Source of the DNA: Streptomyces caniscabiei
GTDB taxonomy: Bacteria; Actinomycetota; Actinomycetes; Streptomycetales; Streptomycetaceae
Assembly: GCF_014930365.1 (NCBI RefSeq)
Contig: NZ_JABXWI010000029.1
Span: 32,247-96,246, forward strand
Direction of reading: 5' to 3'
Length of the DNA stretch: 64,000 bases
This document shows, one piece after another, positions 24,066 to 33,464 of the stretch. A program made the translations under genes and the position numbers. The first letter of the stretch is position 1; every line of letters begins with the position of its first letter. Below the pieces are notes generated by a model. That model saw only the letters and a list, made by a program, of their open reading frames with translations, was not told the origin of the DNA and did not search any database.

Positions 24066-27000
24066 TCAATGGCCGCACACCTTGCGGTACGGCGCCTCGG
24101 GCACGTAGGTGCGCCACTGGGCGGGTGTCAGGCCGTCGCCGCCGGTGCGGGCGCAGATCCGGGCGACGGCCCGGGAGGGGTCGATGGTGTGGCGCTGGAG
24201 CGGGGCGTGGACGCCGGCCGCGAGGACGGTCGTGCTGTCCGGGCTGAAGGCGAGGGACACGATGGCGTCGCCAGGGGTGGTCAGCGGGCCGCCGAGGGGC
24301 TGTTGGGTGGCGATGTCCCACAGCTGGAGCGTGCCGGCGTCGCCGCCGACGGCCAAGGTGCGGCCGTCGGGACTGACGGCGAGGGCGCTGACCGCCTCGG
24401 CGGTGTCGCCGAGCGCGCTGGGGAAGACGTTGCGCAGCGTGCCCACGCGGTGTTTCAGGTCGCCGTCCCACAGAGTGACCCGCCCGGTCAGGTCGCCCGC
24501 CACGAGCCGGGAGCCGTCGGGGGCGAAGGCGAGGGCACCGGGCTCGCCGCCCTGGACGAGGCTGCGGACGACGGGGGCGGTGCCGGAGGGCGTGCCGGAG
24601 GACAGGCGCATCGAGCGGTCGGCGGTGGCGAGGAGCCGTCCGTCGGGGCGGACGGCCAGCCCGGGGTCGGCCACGTCCGGGTACACGGCGGTCTGCCGGT
24701 GCCGTGCGGTGTCCCACACCTCGTCGACCAGGCCGCCGACGCCGGAAGTGCGTGTGGCGTACAGGGTGCGGCCGCCGGGGCCCAGGGCGAGTGTGACGAC
24801 CGCCCCGTCGGACTGCCGCGTCGTCAGGTCCAGTGTGGTGCGGACGCGGCCGCGCGCCAGGTCCCAGAGGACGAACCGCTGGGACGCGACCGGACGGCCG
24901 GCCGCGGAGACGCCGTAGGCGAGGGTGCCGCCGTCGGGGCTGAAGGCCAGCAGCGGCGCGGTGTCCCGCGCGACGACCGGCTGCTCGGGGTCCCGCGAGA
25001 CGGGCAGAGGCAGGGGAGGCGGCGTCCGCGGCACGGCCCCGGCGGGGCTGCCCCCGTTCGAACGGAGCAGGGCGTGGGGGAGGGCGTCGCGCAGCCGGAC
25101 ACGGATGCCGGTGTTCCCGGTGCGTTCGGCGGTGGCGAGCGTACGGCCGTCCGGGCTGAGCAGCACCGAGTCCACGGGTCGCTCGCGCCACGCGGTGCCG
25201 ACGGCGCCCGCGAGGTCCAGCGTGTGGACGGTGCCGCCTTCGAGGTAGCGCAGCAGCGGCCGGCCGGGATCCCAGGCGAGGTCGCCGTAGAGACGCTCGT
25301 TGTGGAGGGGGTGGCGGAAGACCGGGGTGGGGTCGTCCGGGGTGGACGGGGCGGGGTCGTCCGGGGTGGACGGGGTGGGGTCGTCCGGGGTGGACGGGGC
25401 GGGGTCGTCCGGGGTGGACGGAGTGGGATCGGCCGGGGTGGATGGGTCGGGGTCGCCCGGGGTGGACGAGGCCGGGGTGTCTGTGGTGGACGGGGCGCGG
25501 TCGGCCGTGGCGGACGAGGTGAGGTCGTCCGGGGCGGACGAGGCCGGGTGGCCCGTGCCGGACGACGCGAGGCGCCACGCCCTGATCTCCTCGGCGTCGG
25601 CGGTCGCCAGGAACGTCCCGTCCGCGCTGAAGGCGAGCGCGGACACGCCAGGGCCCGGGAGGTCGGCGATCCGACGCCCGGACGCGGCGTCCCAGACGCG
25701 GACCCGGTCGGCGGAGGCCACGGCGAACCGGTCGGCGGCGGCACCCGGCCCGCCGAACACCAGCGTCGAGTAGTCGTCGCAGAGGGCGCCCGCGTCCTCC
25801 CACGCGCCGGGCAGCGTGCGGTGGCGGGCGGTGTCCCACACCCGCGGTGCGCGGCCGGCGGGGCAGAGGGCCAGCAGACGCCCGCCGGTGCTCGGCGCGA
25901 CGTTCGCGAGCCCGGTGCCCCGGGTCTCGAACACCGGTGTGCCCTCGGTGGCCGAGTACAGCCGCACCAGGTCGTCGTCCGGACCGCTCACCGCGTAGCT
26001 GCGGCCGTCGGCGCCGAAGTCCACCGCGGAGTCGATCGGGAGGGCAGGCCCGGTCCACCGCCGGGCGGAGCTGTCCCACAGCCGTGTGCCGTCGTCCCCG
26101 GTGATCAGGAGCAGCCGCCCGTCGGGGCCGGCTCCGACGAGCATCCCGTCGGGCAGCCGGCCCGAGGCGAGCGGACGGTGCCTGGTCACGTCCCAGGAGC
26201 GCCAGGTGCCGCCGTCCTTGCTGAGCAGCGCGCGGCCGGAGCGGATGAGGAAACGGGTGGGGTCGCCGCCGGGCGCCGGGTCGGTGAAGACGTCCGTCTC
26301 GGGCTGGGCGAGGGCGCCGAGCAGGGCGCGGCGGGTCTCCGGCGACTCGGCGACGCGCCAGGCGGCGACGCCGAGCAGCTGGGCGGTGCGCGGGTCGGTG
26401 GTGCTCAGGGACTCGGCGACCTCCGCGACGCGGCGGGCCGCCGCGTCGGTGCGCCGCCGCTGGTTGTCGTGGTGCTCCGCCCAGGCGGCCAGCCCGGCCA
26501 CCATGGCGACGGCCAGGACGGCCGAGAGGGTGGCCAGCAGGGCCCGGGACCGCCGCGCGGCGCGGGCGGCGGCGCGGGACTCCGCCTCGCGACCGTCCAG
26601 CCCGGCGGTGAGGAAGGCCCGCTCCGGCACGGTGAGCATGCTGTCGTCGTCCGCGAACAGCTCCTCCGCGCGCGCCAGGCGGGTGCCCCGGTACAGGGCG
26701 CCGGAGTCGCGGTCGTGCTCCAGCCAGGCGCGGGTGGCCTCGGCGAGACGGCGGTGGTGGCGCAGCCGTTCGCGGTCCTCCTCGATCCAGCCGTGCAGCC
26801 GCGGCCAGCAGGTGATCAGCGCCTCGTGGGCGAGCTGGACGCCGTCCTCGTCGGCGGTCAGCAGCCGGGCGCGGGTCAGCCGGTCCACGACCGCCGGTAC
26901 CTCGGGCTCGGCCCAGTCCGCCATCTCGGCCCGGGTGAGCGGACGCCGGGTGTCGGGGGTGCCCTGGCCCGGCTCGACCATCCGCAGCAGCAACTGCCGT

Positions 27001-28082
27001 GCGGTGCGGGCCTGCTCCGGTGACAGCTGCCCGTACACCTCCTCCGCGGTCGCCGCGATCGCGCCGCGCACCCCGCCCGCCGCCCGGTACCCGGCGAGGG
27101 TGAGCATCCGGCCCCGGCGCCGCCGCCATGTCTCCAGCAGGACGTGCGAGAGCATCGGCAGGCCGCCGGGCTCGTCGAGCACCTCCTCGACGAGCCGCGC
27201 GGTCAGCTCCCGCTCGACGAGCAGGCCGACCGCCTGGGCGGGTCTGACGACCGCCTCCCGCAGTTCCTCCGCCCGCATCGGACCGACCAGCAGGGACGCG
27301 CGGCTCAGGGCGTCCGCCAGATCCCGGTGCTCGGCGCAGCGGGCGTAGAAGTCGGCGCGTACGGCGATCACCACCCGCACACGGCTGCCCGGGTCCCGGG
27401 CGGCGAGCAGCAGGTCGATGAACCGACCGCGCTCCTCCCGGTCCCGGCAGAGGGTGAAGACCTCCTCGAACTGGTCCACCACCACCCAGCTGTCCGGCTC
27501 GTCCTCGGCCGGCGCGAGCAGACGGCCGTACGTGGTGGCGGGCCGCGGGCCCGGGGTGAGGATGCGCAGCACCGCCGGGCCGTCCTGCTCGGCGATCCTC
27601 TCCCGCATCAGGGGTATCAGCCCGGCCCGCAGCAGCGAGGACTTGCCGCTCCCGGACGGCCCGAACACGACCGCGAAGCGGTGGCCGCACACCAGCTCCC
27701 GCAGCTCCTCCGCCAACTGGTCCCGGCCGAAGAACAGCTCACGGTCGTCCGGCTCGAAACGGGACAGTCCCCGGTACGGCGGCGCCGTGTCCCCGGCGTC
27801 GTCGACCGCCTCCCCCGCGGCCTCGGCCTCGGCCCGCTTCCAGCGCAGCTCCCACTCGCCGGGGTCGCCCCCGCAGGCGCGCGCATACCCCTGGACCGCG
27901 GCGAGCGACGGCAGCCGTGCCCCGGACGCGGCCTTGGACAACGCCGCCGCCGAGAACCCGGCCGTCTCGGCCATGGTCCGGTACGAGGGGCTGCCGGCGG
28001 CCCGGCGCAGCTCCCGCAGCTCATGGGCGAGGCGGGACACGGGGCCGGCCGCGGGATCCAGCGGTCTCTCGGGACGCGCCAC
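24066..28082 (-). CDS. HTH-NTPase-WD40 repeat membrane-linked signalling protein
   Basis: A 1,338-residue protein of a family common in Streptomyces. An N-terminal Xre-like HTH (about 10-75) is followed by a P-loop NTPase (GRDQLAEELRELVCG, Walker A GPSGSGKSSLLRAG near 140, Walker B-like SWVVVDQFEEVF), winged-helix segments, and one membrane helix near 530 (RALLATLSAVLAVAMVAGLA). A long series of WD40-type blades fills residues 600-1338. Residues 837-919 carry an inserted DP(T/A)PSTPD repeat. GTG 28082 is preferred; an ATG at 28184 adds 34 residues with no ribosome site. Such STAND-like proteins are proposed signalling or conflict switches. Confidence 0.85.
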   Translation of the reverse strand: MARPERPLDPAAGPVSRLAHELRELRRAAGSPSYRTMAETAGFSAAALSKAASGARLPSLAAVQGYARACGGDPGEWELRWKRAEAEAAGEAVDDAGDTAPPYRGLSRFEPDDRELFFGRDQLAEELRELVCGHRFAVVFGPSGSGKSSLLRAGLIPLMRERIAEQDGPAVLRILTPGPRPATTYGRLLAPAEDEPDSWVVVDQFEEVFTLCRDREERGRFIDLLLAARDPGSRVRVVIAVRADFYARCAEHRDLADALSRASLLVGPMRAEELREAVVRPAQAVGLLVERELTARLVEEVLDEPGGLPMLSHVLLETWRRRRGRMLTLAGYRAAGGVRGAIAATAEEVYGQLSPEQARTARQLLLRMVEPGQGTPDTRRPLTRAEMADWAEPEVPAVVDRLTRARLLTADEDGVQLAHEALITCWPRLHGWIEEDRERLRHHRRLAEATRAWLEHDRDSGALYRGTRLARAEELFADDDSMLTVPERAFLTAGLDGREAESRAAARAARRSRALLATLSAVLAVAMVAGLAAWAEHHDNQRRRTDAAARRVAEVAESLSTTDPRTAQLLGVAAWRVAESPETRRALLGALAQPETDVFTDPAPGGDPTRFLIRSGRALLSKDGGTWRSWDVTRHRPLASGRLPDGMLVGAGPDGRLLLITGDDGTRLWDSSARRWTGPALPIDSAVDFGADGRSYAVSGPDDDLVRLYSATEGTPVFETRGTGLANVAPSTGGRLLALCPAGRAPRVWDTARHRTLPGAWEDAGALCDDYSTLVFGGPGAAADRFAVASADRVRVWDAASGRRIADLPGPGVSALAFSADGTFLATADAEEIRAWRLASSGTGHPASSAPDDLTSSATADRAPSTTDTPASSTPGDPDPSTPADPTPSTPDDPAPSTPDDPTPSTPDDPAPSTPDDPTPVFRHPLHNERLYGDLAWDPGRPLLRYLEGGTVHTLDLAGAVGTAWRERPVDSVLLSPDGRTLATAERTGNTGIRVRLRDALPHALLRSNGGSPAGAVPRTPPPLPLPVSRDPEQPVVARDTAPLLAFSPDGGTLAYGVSAAGRPVASQRFVLWDLARGRVRTTLDLTTRQSDGAVVTLALGPGGRTLYATRTSGVGGLVDEVWDTARHRQTAVYPDVADPGLAVRPDGRLLATADRSMRLSSGTPSGTAPVVRSLVQGGEPGALAFAPDGSRLVAGDLTGRVTLWDGDLKHRVGTLRNVFPSALGDTAEAVSALAVSPDGRTLAVGGDAGTLQLWDIATQQPLGGPLTTPGDAIVSLAFSPDSTTVLAAGVHAPLQRHTIDPSRAVARICARTGGDGLTPAQWRTYVPEAPYRKVCGH
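25330..25450 (-). repeat. 24-bp tandem repeat in the WD40 gene
   Basis: At least four nearly perfect 24-bp units encode an eight-residue DP(T/A)PSTPD motif. Weaker copies continue to about 25570. The repeat lies between WD40 blades and probably forms a flexible linker that varies in length between strains. Confidence 0.85.
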
Positions 28083-28295
28083 GGTCCCCCTCACTTCCGT
28101 CTGGATACCGCAGAGCGGCGACAAGGCATTCGAAAGGTGTTTGTAAGGCGCCTCAACATATTTTGTCGGGCGCTGCGCGGTCACCGGTTTCCGTCGAGAT
28201 GTGGCATTGATGACAGCCGCGCGGGGTCGCCGGTGAGATCAGCCCGCGTGAGCGGGGCATGCGGCCCGGCCGGAGACAGCCCGAGCCCGCGCACG

Positions 28296-28329
28296 GAAGA
28301 GCCGAGCCGCCATCGCGACTCGGCTCTTC
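28296..28329. terminator. Hairpin downstream of the M23 peptidase gene
   Basis: Arms at 28296-28306 and 28319-28329 form an 11-bp stem, with CTTTT on the plus side. It lies after the minus-strand peptidase stop and upstream of the divergent promoter region of the WD40 gene. Confidence 0.75.
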
Positions 28330-28351
28330 TTTTCGGCTCGACCGGAGTCGG

Positions 28352-29626
28352 TCAGAACTCCAGCACCTCGCGGTCGAGCGGATACCGCGCGCGGTGACGG
28401 CCGTCGTGCGGCGAGGGCGTGATCGGCAGGACACCGGTCGGCTGCAGGCCCAGGTTGTCGTCCCAGATCCGGGGTTCGACGTGTCCGACGACGCGGAAGT
28501 GCCGGAAGGTGAACGGCGGGCTGTCGGTCGGGAAGAACTCGGGGGTGGTCATCACCTGGAAGTGCAGGTGCGGCGTGGTCGAGTTGCCGCTGTTGCCGAT
28601 CAGCCCGAGGACCTGGCCGGGTTCGACCCGGTCGCCCTCCCGGACCCTGAGCGAGCCGGGTGTCAGGTGGGCGTAGAGCAGATAGCGGCCCGGCGCGACC
28701 TCCACGGTGACGTGGTTGCCGACGGTGTCCTCGATCGGCGGGACGGGCGGCGTGACGGGCGGCGTCTGGTCCGGAAGTCCGTCCTGGACCTCCACGACCC
28801 TGCCGCCGGCCGAGGCCACGACCGGCTGACGGTAGCTCAGGTAGCTGGTGAGCAGGGCGGGGTCGCCCTCCCAGGTCTGCCCCTCCTCCCCGACCCGGTA
28901 CCAGTCGATCGCGAAGCGCTGCGGCACGTAGAAGCGGCCGTTGATCGGGGCGAGGCCGCGACGGTGGTGGGTGTTGCCGCAGCACGACTCGCTTGCGTAC
29001 CAGGTGCCGGGACGGACCGGCGGGCCCAGGTTCAACGGCGGTCTGCCGGAGGTCCGGGTGGCCTGCACCGTCTCCTCGAAGGCGGAAGTACCGGAAGGGG
29101 CCAGGACGGCACCCGAGAGGTGGTGTTCGAGGACCTTGGGCACCCGCTGACCGCGGTCGAGGATCAGGTCGAGCCAGATGATCCACTGCTGGGAGCCCTG
29201 GATGACGGTCGGCGTCGGCCCCGGAGGCGCCGGGGTGTACCCGTCCGCGCCCGGCAGGGGATCACCCACCGGATTGGCGGCATCGGCCAGCGCCTGCCCG
29301 CTCAACGAGCCGACGACCCGGTGCGTGCGGGCGTCGCGGACGTCGACACGGTCGAGCCGCAACGGCGTGCTGGTGGGCAGGGAGCTCGTGGTGAGCAGCT
29401 CGTACGAGATGTGCGTCTTGCCGTCCGTGGCGACGAACGGCGTCGGTTTCGTGATCACTTCCGCCGTCAGCGGCGTGAACTGTGCGCCGGGTGCCGGGGC
29501 GGCCGCGCCGGTTCCGTGTCCTTGTCCCGCTGAGACCACCAGCATGCCGGCCGCGAGCACGGCAGCGGCGAGCCCGCGAAGTAGCGGGCGGCGGCCAGTG
29601 CGGTTGCGAGGGTCGCGCTCTGCCAT
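28352..29626 (-). CDS. Secreted M23 family metallopeptidase-like protein
   Basis: A 424-residue exported protein. Signal region RRPLLRGLAAAVLAAGMLVVS follows a basic start. The LytM/M23 domain (about 265-385) includes GNHVTVEVAPGRYLLYAHLT, REGDRVEPGQVLGLIGNSGN and PHLHFQVM, the HxH zinc-binding block. The first HxxxD motif is replaced (the corresponding position reads FAIDWYRVG), so full activity is uncertain. The central region (WYASESCCGNTHHRR) has adjacent cysteines. Likely role is cell-wall related. ATG 29626. Confidence 0.87.
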   Translation of the reverse strand: MAERDPRNRTGRRPLLRGLAAAVLAAGMLVVSAGQGHGTGAAAPAPGAQFTPLTAEVITKPTPFVATDGKTHISYELLTTSSLPTSTPLRLDRVDVRDARTHRVVGSLSGQALADAANPVGDPLPGADGYTPAPPGPTPTVIQGSQQWIIWLDLILDRGQRVPKVLEHHLSGAVLAPSGTSAFEETVQATRTSGRPPLNLGPPVRPGTWYASESCCGNTHHRRGLAPINGRFYVPQRFAIDWYRVGEEGQTWEGDPALLTSYLSYRQPVVASAGGRVVEVQDGLPDQTPPVTPPVPPIEDTVGNHVTVEVAPGRYLLYAHLTPGSLRVREGDRVEPGQVLGLIGNSGNSTTPHLHFQVMTTPEFFPTDSPPFTFRHFRVVGHVEPRIWDDNLGLQPTGVLPITPSPHDGRHRARYPLDREVLEF

Positions 29627-29917
29627 TGCGCTCTTTCGTTCGTCGGATCCGGGCCGTGAACGACGCCGGCACGCCCCGCGCCGAGACGCAGGCCCATGTA
29701 ATCCGGCGGCACACCGCTCCGGGTGGAGGGCGCCGGAGCCGGGTGCCGAACTGCACCCGTCCAGCCGCACCGACCACCGCCCCCTCGCCGCACGCCGACT
29801 CCGACGACACTGCCGTACGACCCCCGAGGCCCGGACAACGTCGAAGGGCCGGTCGTCCGGGGGCACAGGGGTGTGCGGGAGCGTTCTGAACTGCGGAGTG
29901 GCTGTGGCGGGTGGGGC

Positions 29918-30016
29918 TCCTGAACGGTGCGCCTGGTCCCAGCCGTACTGCTCCGCGTCCTCGCACATGAACCGAGCGAGTGCGCTGGTGTCGATCAGGA
30001 ACTGGGCCGCGTTCAC
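29918..30016 (-). pseudogene. Truncated PIN-domain toxin (vapC remnant)
   Basis: A GTG overlaps the stop of the antitoxin gene (GTGA). The frame reads VNAAQFLIDTSALARFMCED, the opening beta strand and first Asp of a PIN ribonuclease, continuing to about residue 30. After GWDQAHRSG the sequence no longer looks like PIN and runs on without the remaining acidic residues. The usual length is about 135 residues, so the toxin is dead. The region 29640-29917 shows no other gene. Confidence 0.7.
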
Positions 30017-30252
30017 CAGCGGTGGTTCCCCTTGTTCTCGAACAGCTCCAGATCGAATGCGCCGTCTCCGGCCGCGGCCCGCAGCCGGGCGAGAGCCAGG
30101 GCCCGTCGCTGACTCTCCAGCACCTCGCGGAGAGCGGTGTTGACCGTCTCCTTCTTGGTGTTCGTCCCGAGGGCTTTGGCCACGTCCGCGACAAGGTCGT
30201 CGTCCAGGTCGCGAGGTGCACCGTGGGGTGGTGCACCCGGGCATCCGGGCAC
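30013..30252 (-). CDS. VapB-type antitoxin, orphaned
   Basis: A 79-residue antitoxin. The stretch LDDDLVADVAKALGTNTKKETVNTALREVLESQRRALALARLR is the ribbon-helix-helix and linker typical of Streptomyces VapB proteins, ending LELFENKGNHRW. The first 14 residues (PGCPGAPPHGAP) do not match the usual N-terminal strand, so the gene may be damaged at its 5' end. GTG 30252 lies 20 bp after the stop of the helicase-associated gene on the same strand. Its toxin partner is truncated, so the antitoxin has no local target. Confidence 0.72.
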   Translation of the reverse strand: MPGCPGAPPHGAPRDLDDDLVADVAKALGTNTKKETVNTALREVLESQRRALALARLRAAAGDGAFDLELFENKGNHRW

Positions 30253-30271
30253 TCGGCCTGGCCGCCGAGTC

Positions 30272-32701
30272 CTACGCGGGCATCACGCCATGGATGCGGG
30301 AGAGAGTGAAGACGCGTTCCGCTTCGCGCAGGTGGCACCAGGCGTCGAGGTACGGCGGGTCGAGATCCAGGTCGCTGAGGGTGCGTACGGTCCGGTTGCC
30401 CGACGTGGCGATGTACTCCACCGTGATGGCCGCACCGGTGTCGATGGCGTGGGCGACCTGGCGGACGTCGCTGTACGACAGGTGCTTTGCGTATCCGGCG
30501 ACGATCTCCTCGGTGTCCGTCGCGAACGGCACCCCGCTGCCGAACGGATCGGGTTCCGGTGCCGTCGGCGGGGCCTTGAGCAGCCGGGCGGCCAAGACGT
30601 CCAGCCCGTCGTCGCCGGGCATGTCCGAGGCGCGGGTCGCGGTGGTCCGGGGCCCGCGCCGCCCGGCGTTCCTTCGCGGGGGCGGGACGGCAGCGGCGGC
30701 CCTCTGCGGCAGGCGCTTCTCGACGCGTACGGTTCCCTCGGAGGTCTCGGCGACCGGGGCGTAGCCCGCGGCGCGGAGCGCGGCGAGAGTCGTCGCGGGT
30801 GGGCTGCCGCTGACCAGGACCGTCGGAGCGAGCTGCCGCAGGGCGAGCTTGGACAGTGCGCGGTGGGCGGCGAGTTCGGCCAGGAGCGCGGGTTCGTCGC
30901 CGTGGAGGACACAGGCCGCGGGGGCGATGCGCACCCGTCCGTGACCTCGTGCGGTGTCGGCGATGAGATAGGTCAGCGGCTGCGGCAGGGCCGTGGCGGA
31001 GCCGGCTGACAGGTCGGCTGTGATGTCGTCCGGGGTGCGGCCGGCGTCCAGGGCCCGGCGGATACTGCCGGTACTGAAGCGCCATACCGACGCCGTGCCA
31101 CGGGTCTCCCGGTCGGCCATCGAATCCAGCAGCGCCGCGAGTCGCGCGGACGGGGTGCCGGTGACGACGGCGGTGAGGTCGGCGCCGATCCGGGCCGTCG
31201 TGGTCGCGGGGGGCAGCAGCCGCCGGGCTGTGCTGTCGAGCTCTCCGTCGGCGCGGGCCGCCAGGTGGGCACCGAGCGGGGCCAGCGCACCCCGTGCCAG
31301 CACGCCCAGCAGTTCGCCTTCGCGGATCACGGTGCTGAACGGTGCCGTGTCCTGGGGCGAGGCGTCGTCGGCGAGTGGACGGTGCCAGGCCACGAGCGGC
31401 CCCAGCTCCGAAGCGACCTTCACACCCTGTCCTGTCGGGAGCCCCGCCGCCGCGGTGAGCAGCCCGTCGCGGGCCTGCAGACAGCCGCCGCAGTCAGGCG
31501 CACCGGCGAGCGCGGGAAGCGCCTTGTTGTCCTCGTCGCGCGCCCGGGTGGGGGTGAGCGGCAGGTCCCGCCATGCCCGGAGCAGTACGGCGAGTTGTTC
31601 TGCGGGCTCCTGCTCGGCCCAGGCGTCGTACGACTCGGTGGGAGGTACGCGATCGCCGTCGTGGGCCAGCAGCCCGGCGGCGTACGCGGTCTCCAGGGCG
31701 AGGCGCACGACGGCGTCGTCCGCTTGGGCGGCCTTGCCGAGCCGGGCCAGTTCACGCGCGCCGATCCCGCCCGACTTCAGCCGGGTCGGTGGAGCGGTCG
31801 CGCATGCCGAAAGGACGGAGGCGGCATGGGCCGCGAACGCGGTGGCGGCCACCGCGGCCTCCCGCTCCACCTCCACGGGGGTGACGGCCACCAACTGCGC
31901 GACGGGCGGCAGGGGTTCGAACGGCGCGTGCCAATCGGGGCCCCGCAGAGCCAAGGCCACCTCGACCGGCATCCGGACGGGCCCGTACCGGTGACGGTCC
32001 TGGAGCAGAAGCCCGCGGTCGAGTGCCCACCGGGCGCCTGGCTGGAGGTCGCGGCCAGGAGCCCCGAACACGACGGACAGAGACTGACGCGGCGTGGACC
32101 TGGCGCTCTGCTCAAGCAACTTCCGGGTGGCCGCCGGTGCCCCCGCCACCAACGCGGCGACCCGTTCCGCGTCACTGTGATGCTCCACCAGAGCCGCGAG
32201 TCGCTGCTGCTTGGTGCCGGGTGGCTTGATATCCAGGACCGCCAGCATGCCGCGCAGTTCCTCCGACGTGGTGCCGACCAGCAGCTCTTCCAGCGGGGCG
32301 TCCAGTGCCAGGGGCGTGCTCCACGCCTGCCGCAAAGGCGTAGGCATGCGGAGTGCCCCGTTGCCGTCGTGCCACACGAGCGCCCGATCCGACAGCGCCT
32401 CCAGGGTCGCGTCCAGCGCGTGTACGGCCGCAGGGGATGTCGAGCCGAGCAACTCCGCGAGGCTGTCCCGGGTCGCCCGTTCTCCCAGGGCCGCTAGCGC
32501 CTCGGCGGCCTGCAAGCACGGCAGCGTGAGTTGCGGCAGGACGAGTGCCACGGACCCCGGACGTTGGAGACGGTCCGCCAGTTCCCCCACCGAGCGTGGT
32601 TCCGGAGAGGAGGCTGCGTCCTTCCGCATGGCGAGTATGCGTGCCAGGCGGGAACGGTCGAGTTCGCTCAGCCAAGTCGCAAGCGTCGATCGGGACTTCA
32701 T
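30272..32701 (-). CDS. Helicase-associated protein with XPB-like and WYL domains
   Basis: An 809-residue protein of a conserved actinobacterial family. The N-terminal part (ATWLSELDRSRLARILAMRK, winged-helix segments) and central region match XPB/Ssl2 N-terminal helicase-associated domains, but no Walker motifs are present. The C-terminus (VRQVAHAIDTGAAITVEYIATSGNRTVRTLSDLDLDPPYLDAWCHLREAERVFTLSRI) is a WYL domain, a ligand or nucleic-acid sensor. It probably assists a DNA helicase encoded elsewhere. ATG 32701 with GAGGTG upstream. Confidence 0.87.
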   Translation of the reverse strand: MKSRSTLATWLSELDRSRLARILAMRKDAASSPEPRSVGELADRLQRPGSVALVLPQLTLPCLQAAEALAALGERATRDSLAELLGSTSPAAVHALDATLEALSDRALVWHDGNGALRMPTPLRQAWSTPLALDAPLEELLVGTTSEELRGMLAVLDIKPPGTKQQRLAALVEHHSDAERVAALVAGAPAATRKLLEQSARSTPRQSLSVVFGAPGRDLQPGARWALDRGLLLQDRHRYGPVRMPVEVALALRGPDWHAPFEPLPPVAQLVAVTPVEVEREAAVAATAFAAHAASVLSACATAPPTRLKSGGIGARELARLGKAAQADDAVVRLALETAYAAGLLAHDGDRVPPTESYDAWAEQEPAEQLAVLLRAWRDLPLTPTRARDEDNKALPALAGAPDCGGCLQARDGLLTAAAGLPTGQGVKVASELGPLVAWHRPLADDASPQDTAPFSTVIREGELLGVLARGALAPLGAHLAARADGELDSTARRLLPPATTTARIGADLTAVVTGTPSARLAALLDSMADRETRGTASVWRFSTGSIRRALDAGRTPDDITADLSAGSATALPQPLTYLIADTARGHGRVRIAPAACVLHGDEPALLAELAAHRALSKLALRQLAPTVLVSGSPPATTLAALRAAGYAPVAETSEGTVRVEKRLPQRAAAAVPPPRRNAGRRGPRTTATRASDMPGDDGLDVLAARLLKAPPTAPEPDPFGSGVPFATDTEEIVAGYAKHLSYSDVRQVAHAIDTGAAITVEYIATSGNRTVRTLSDLDLDPPYLDAWCHLREAERVFTLSRIHGVMPA

Positions 32702-32917
32702 GAGGGTGCACCTCGACAGACGGGGAACGTCACGGGTGCGCCGAAGCCGCTTCGGCGCCGAGGTCAAGGATGGCTCAGTTCCATGATCCGCGGATGCCGT
32801 ACGAAGACAGGGGCCGGGGCACCTCCCCGCTGCGGGCTCAGCCCGACGAGACGAGCCGATGACGGTAGAAGATCTGGCTCCCCGCTCGCTGAAATGTCCT
32901 TGATAGACAGATCTAAA

Positions 32918-32936
32918 TGCAACTAGAAGTGCAACC
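32918..32936. repeat. 12-bp-period direct repeat left of the first att copy
   Basis: TGCAACTAGAAGTGCAACC: two TGCAAC units 12 bp apart. It occupies the same position relative to hairpin and att as the TGAGACC pair at 36973, suggesting a site for a different integrase and a former element end here. The rest of 32702-33001 shows no gene. Confidence 0.45.
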
Positions 32937-32945
32937 AGCGCACGG

Positions 32946-32981
32946 CGAGGGGCCGAGCCGCAATCACGGCTCGGCCCCTCG
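32946..32981. terminator. Hairpin beside the first att copy
   Basis: Arms CGAGGGGCCGAGCCG (32946-32960) and its complement (32967-32981) form a 15-bp stem, followed by TTTCG. It is directly left of the tRNA-Ser fragment at 33002. Confidence 0.85.
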
Positions 32982-33001
32982 TTTCGCCTGTTCGGACGGC
33001 T

Positions 33002-33055
33002 GCGGAGGATACGAGATTCGAACTCGTGAGGGGTTGCCCCCAACACGTTTTCCAA
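33002..33055 (+). repeat. att copy 1: tRNA-Ser(GGA) 3'-end duplicate
   Basis: 54 bp matching 61929-61982 with a single mismatch (C to T in the anticodon-stem part). It lacks the 5' half of the tRNA, so it is an attachment-site duplicate, not a gene. Confidence 0.92.
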
Positions 33056-33150
33056 ATGTTCGTCTGAGGGTTCGGCGAGGGTCGGGGGTGTTCTGACCTG
33101 CGGTGGAGCGGGTGCTGGTGGGAGTTCGGACGTCGCCGGACGGGGGTGAA

Positions 33151-33170
33151 CGAGACCAAAACTGAGACCA
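33151..33170. repeat. 12-bp-period repeat inside the left end of the 4-kb island
   Basis: CGAGACCAAAACTGAGACC: two GAGACC units 12 bp apart, about 95 bp right of att copy 1. The preceding CGGACGGGGGTGAA is also found beside the repeat at 47825. Confidence 0.55.
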
Positions 33171-33180
33171 GAGAGCCGGG

Positions 33181-33464
33181 TCACACCTTCTTGACGACGA
33201 TCGAGTCCGGAACCAGCTGCTCCAGGTCGTCCACGTCCGAGGCGAAGACCGGACCTGTCCCTTCTGCTGTCGCGCGATGACGGCGAGCACGACGTCGATC
33301 GCGTACTCGTGGCCGTGCAGCTTGGCACCAGCCAGGAGGCGGCGGGCCTGGCGCGCCTCGTCCCTTCCGATGTCGGCGACCTTGAGCCGGGAGAACACCC
33401 AGTCCCAGCGCTGCTCGGTGGTTCTGCCGTCGTACGCCTCGACCAGCGTCATCGGAGACGTCAC
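33181..33464 (-). pseudogene. PIN-like toxin gene with a frameshift
   Basis: The first part (PMTLVEAYDGRTTEQRWDWVF, then RRLLAGAKLHGHEYAIDVVLAVIARQQKG) and the last part (VFASDVDDLEQLVPDSIVVKKV) of a PIN-type VapC toxin are in different frames, joined by a shift near 33255-33263. It starts on GTG/ATG codons that overlap the stop of the antitoxin fragment. The shifted product would lose the last catalytic Asp segment and be inactive. Confidence 0.7.

Noticed and set aside
24054..27023. 989-codon plus-strand frame antisense to the WD40 gene
   Set aside because: Gly/Ala/Val shadow of a GC-rich gene with WD40 and Walker motifs on the other strand.
33002..33055. Possible second tRNA-Ser(GGA) gene
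   Set aside because: Only the 3' half is present; D arm and 5' acceptor are missing, so it is an att duplicate.
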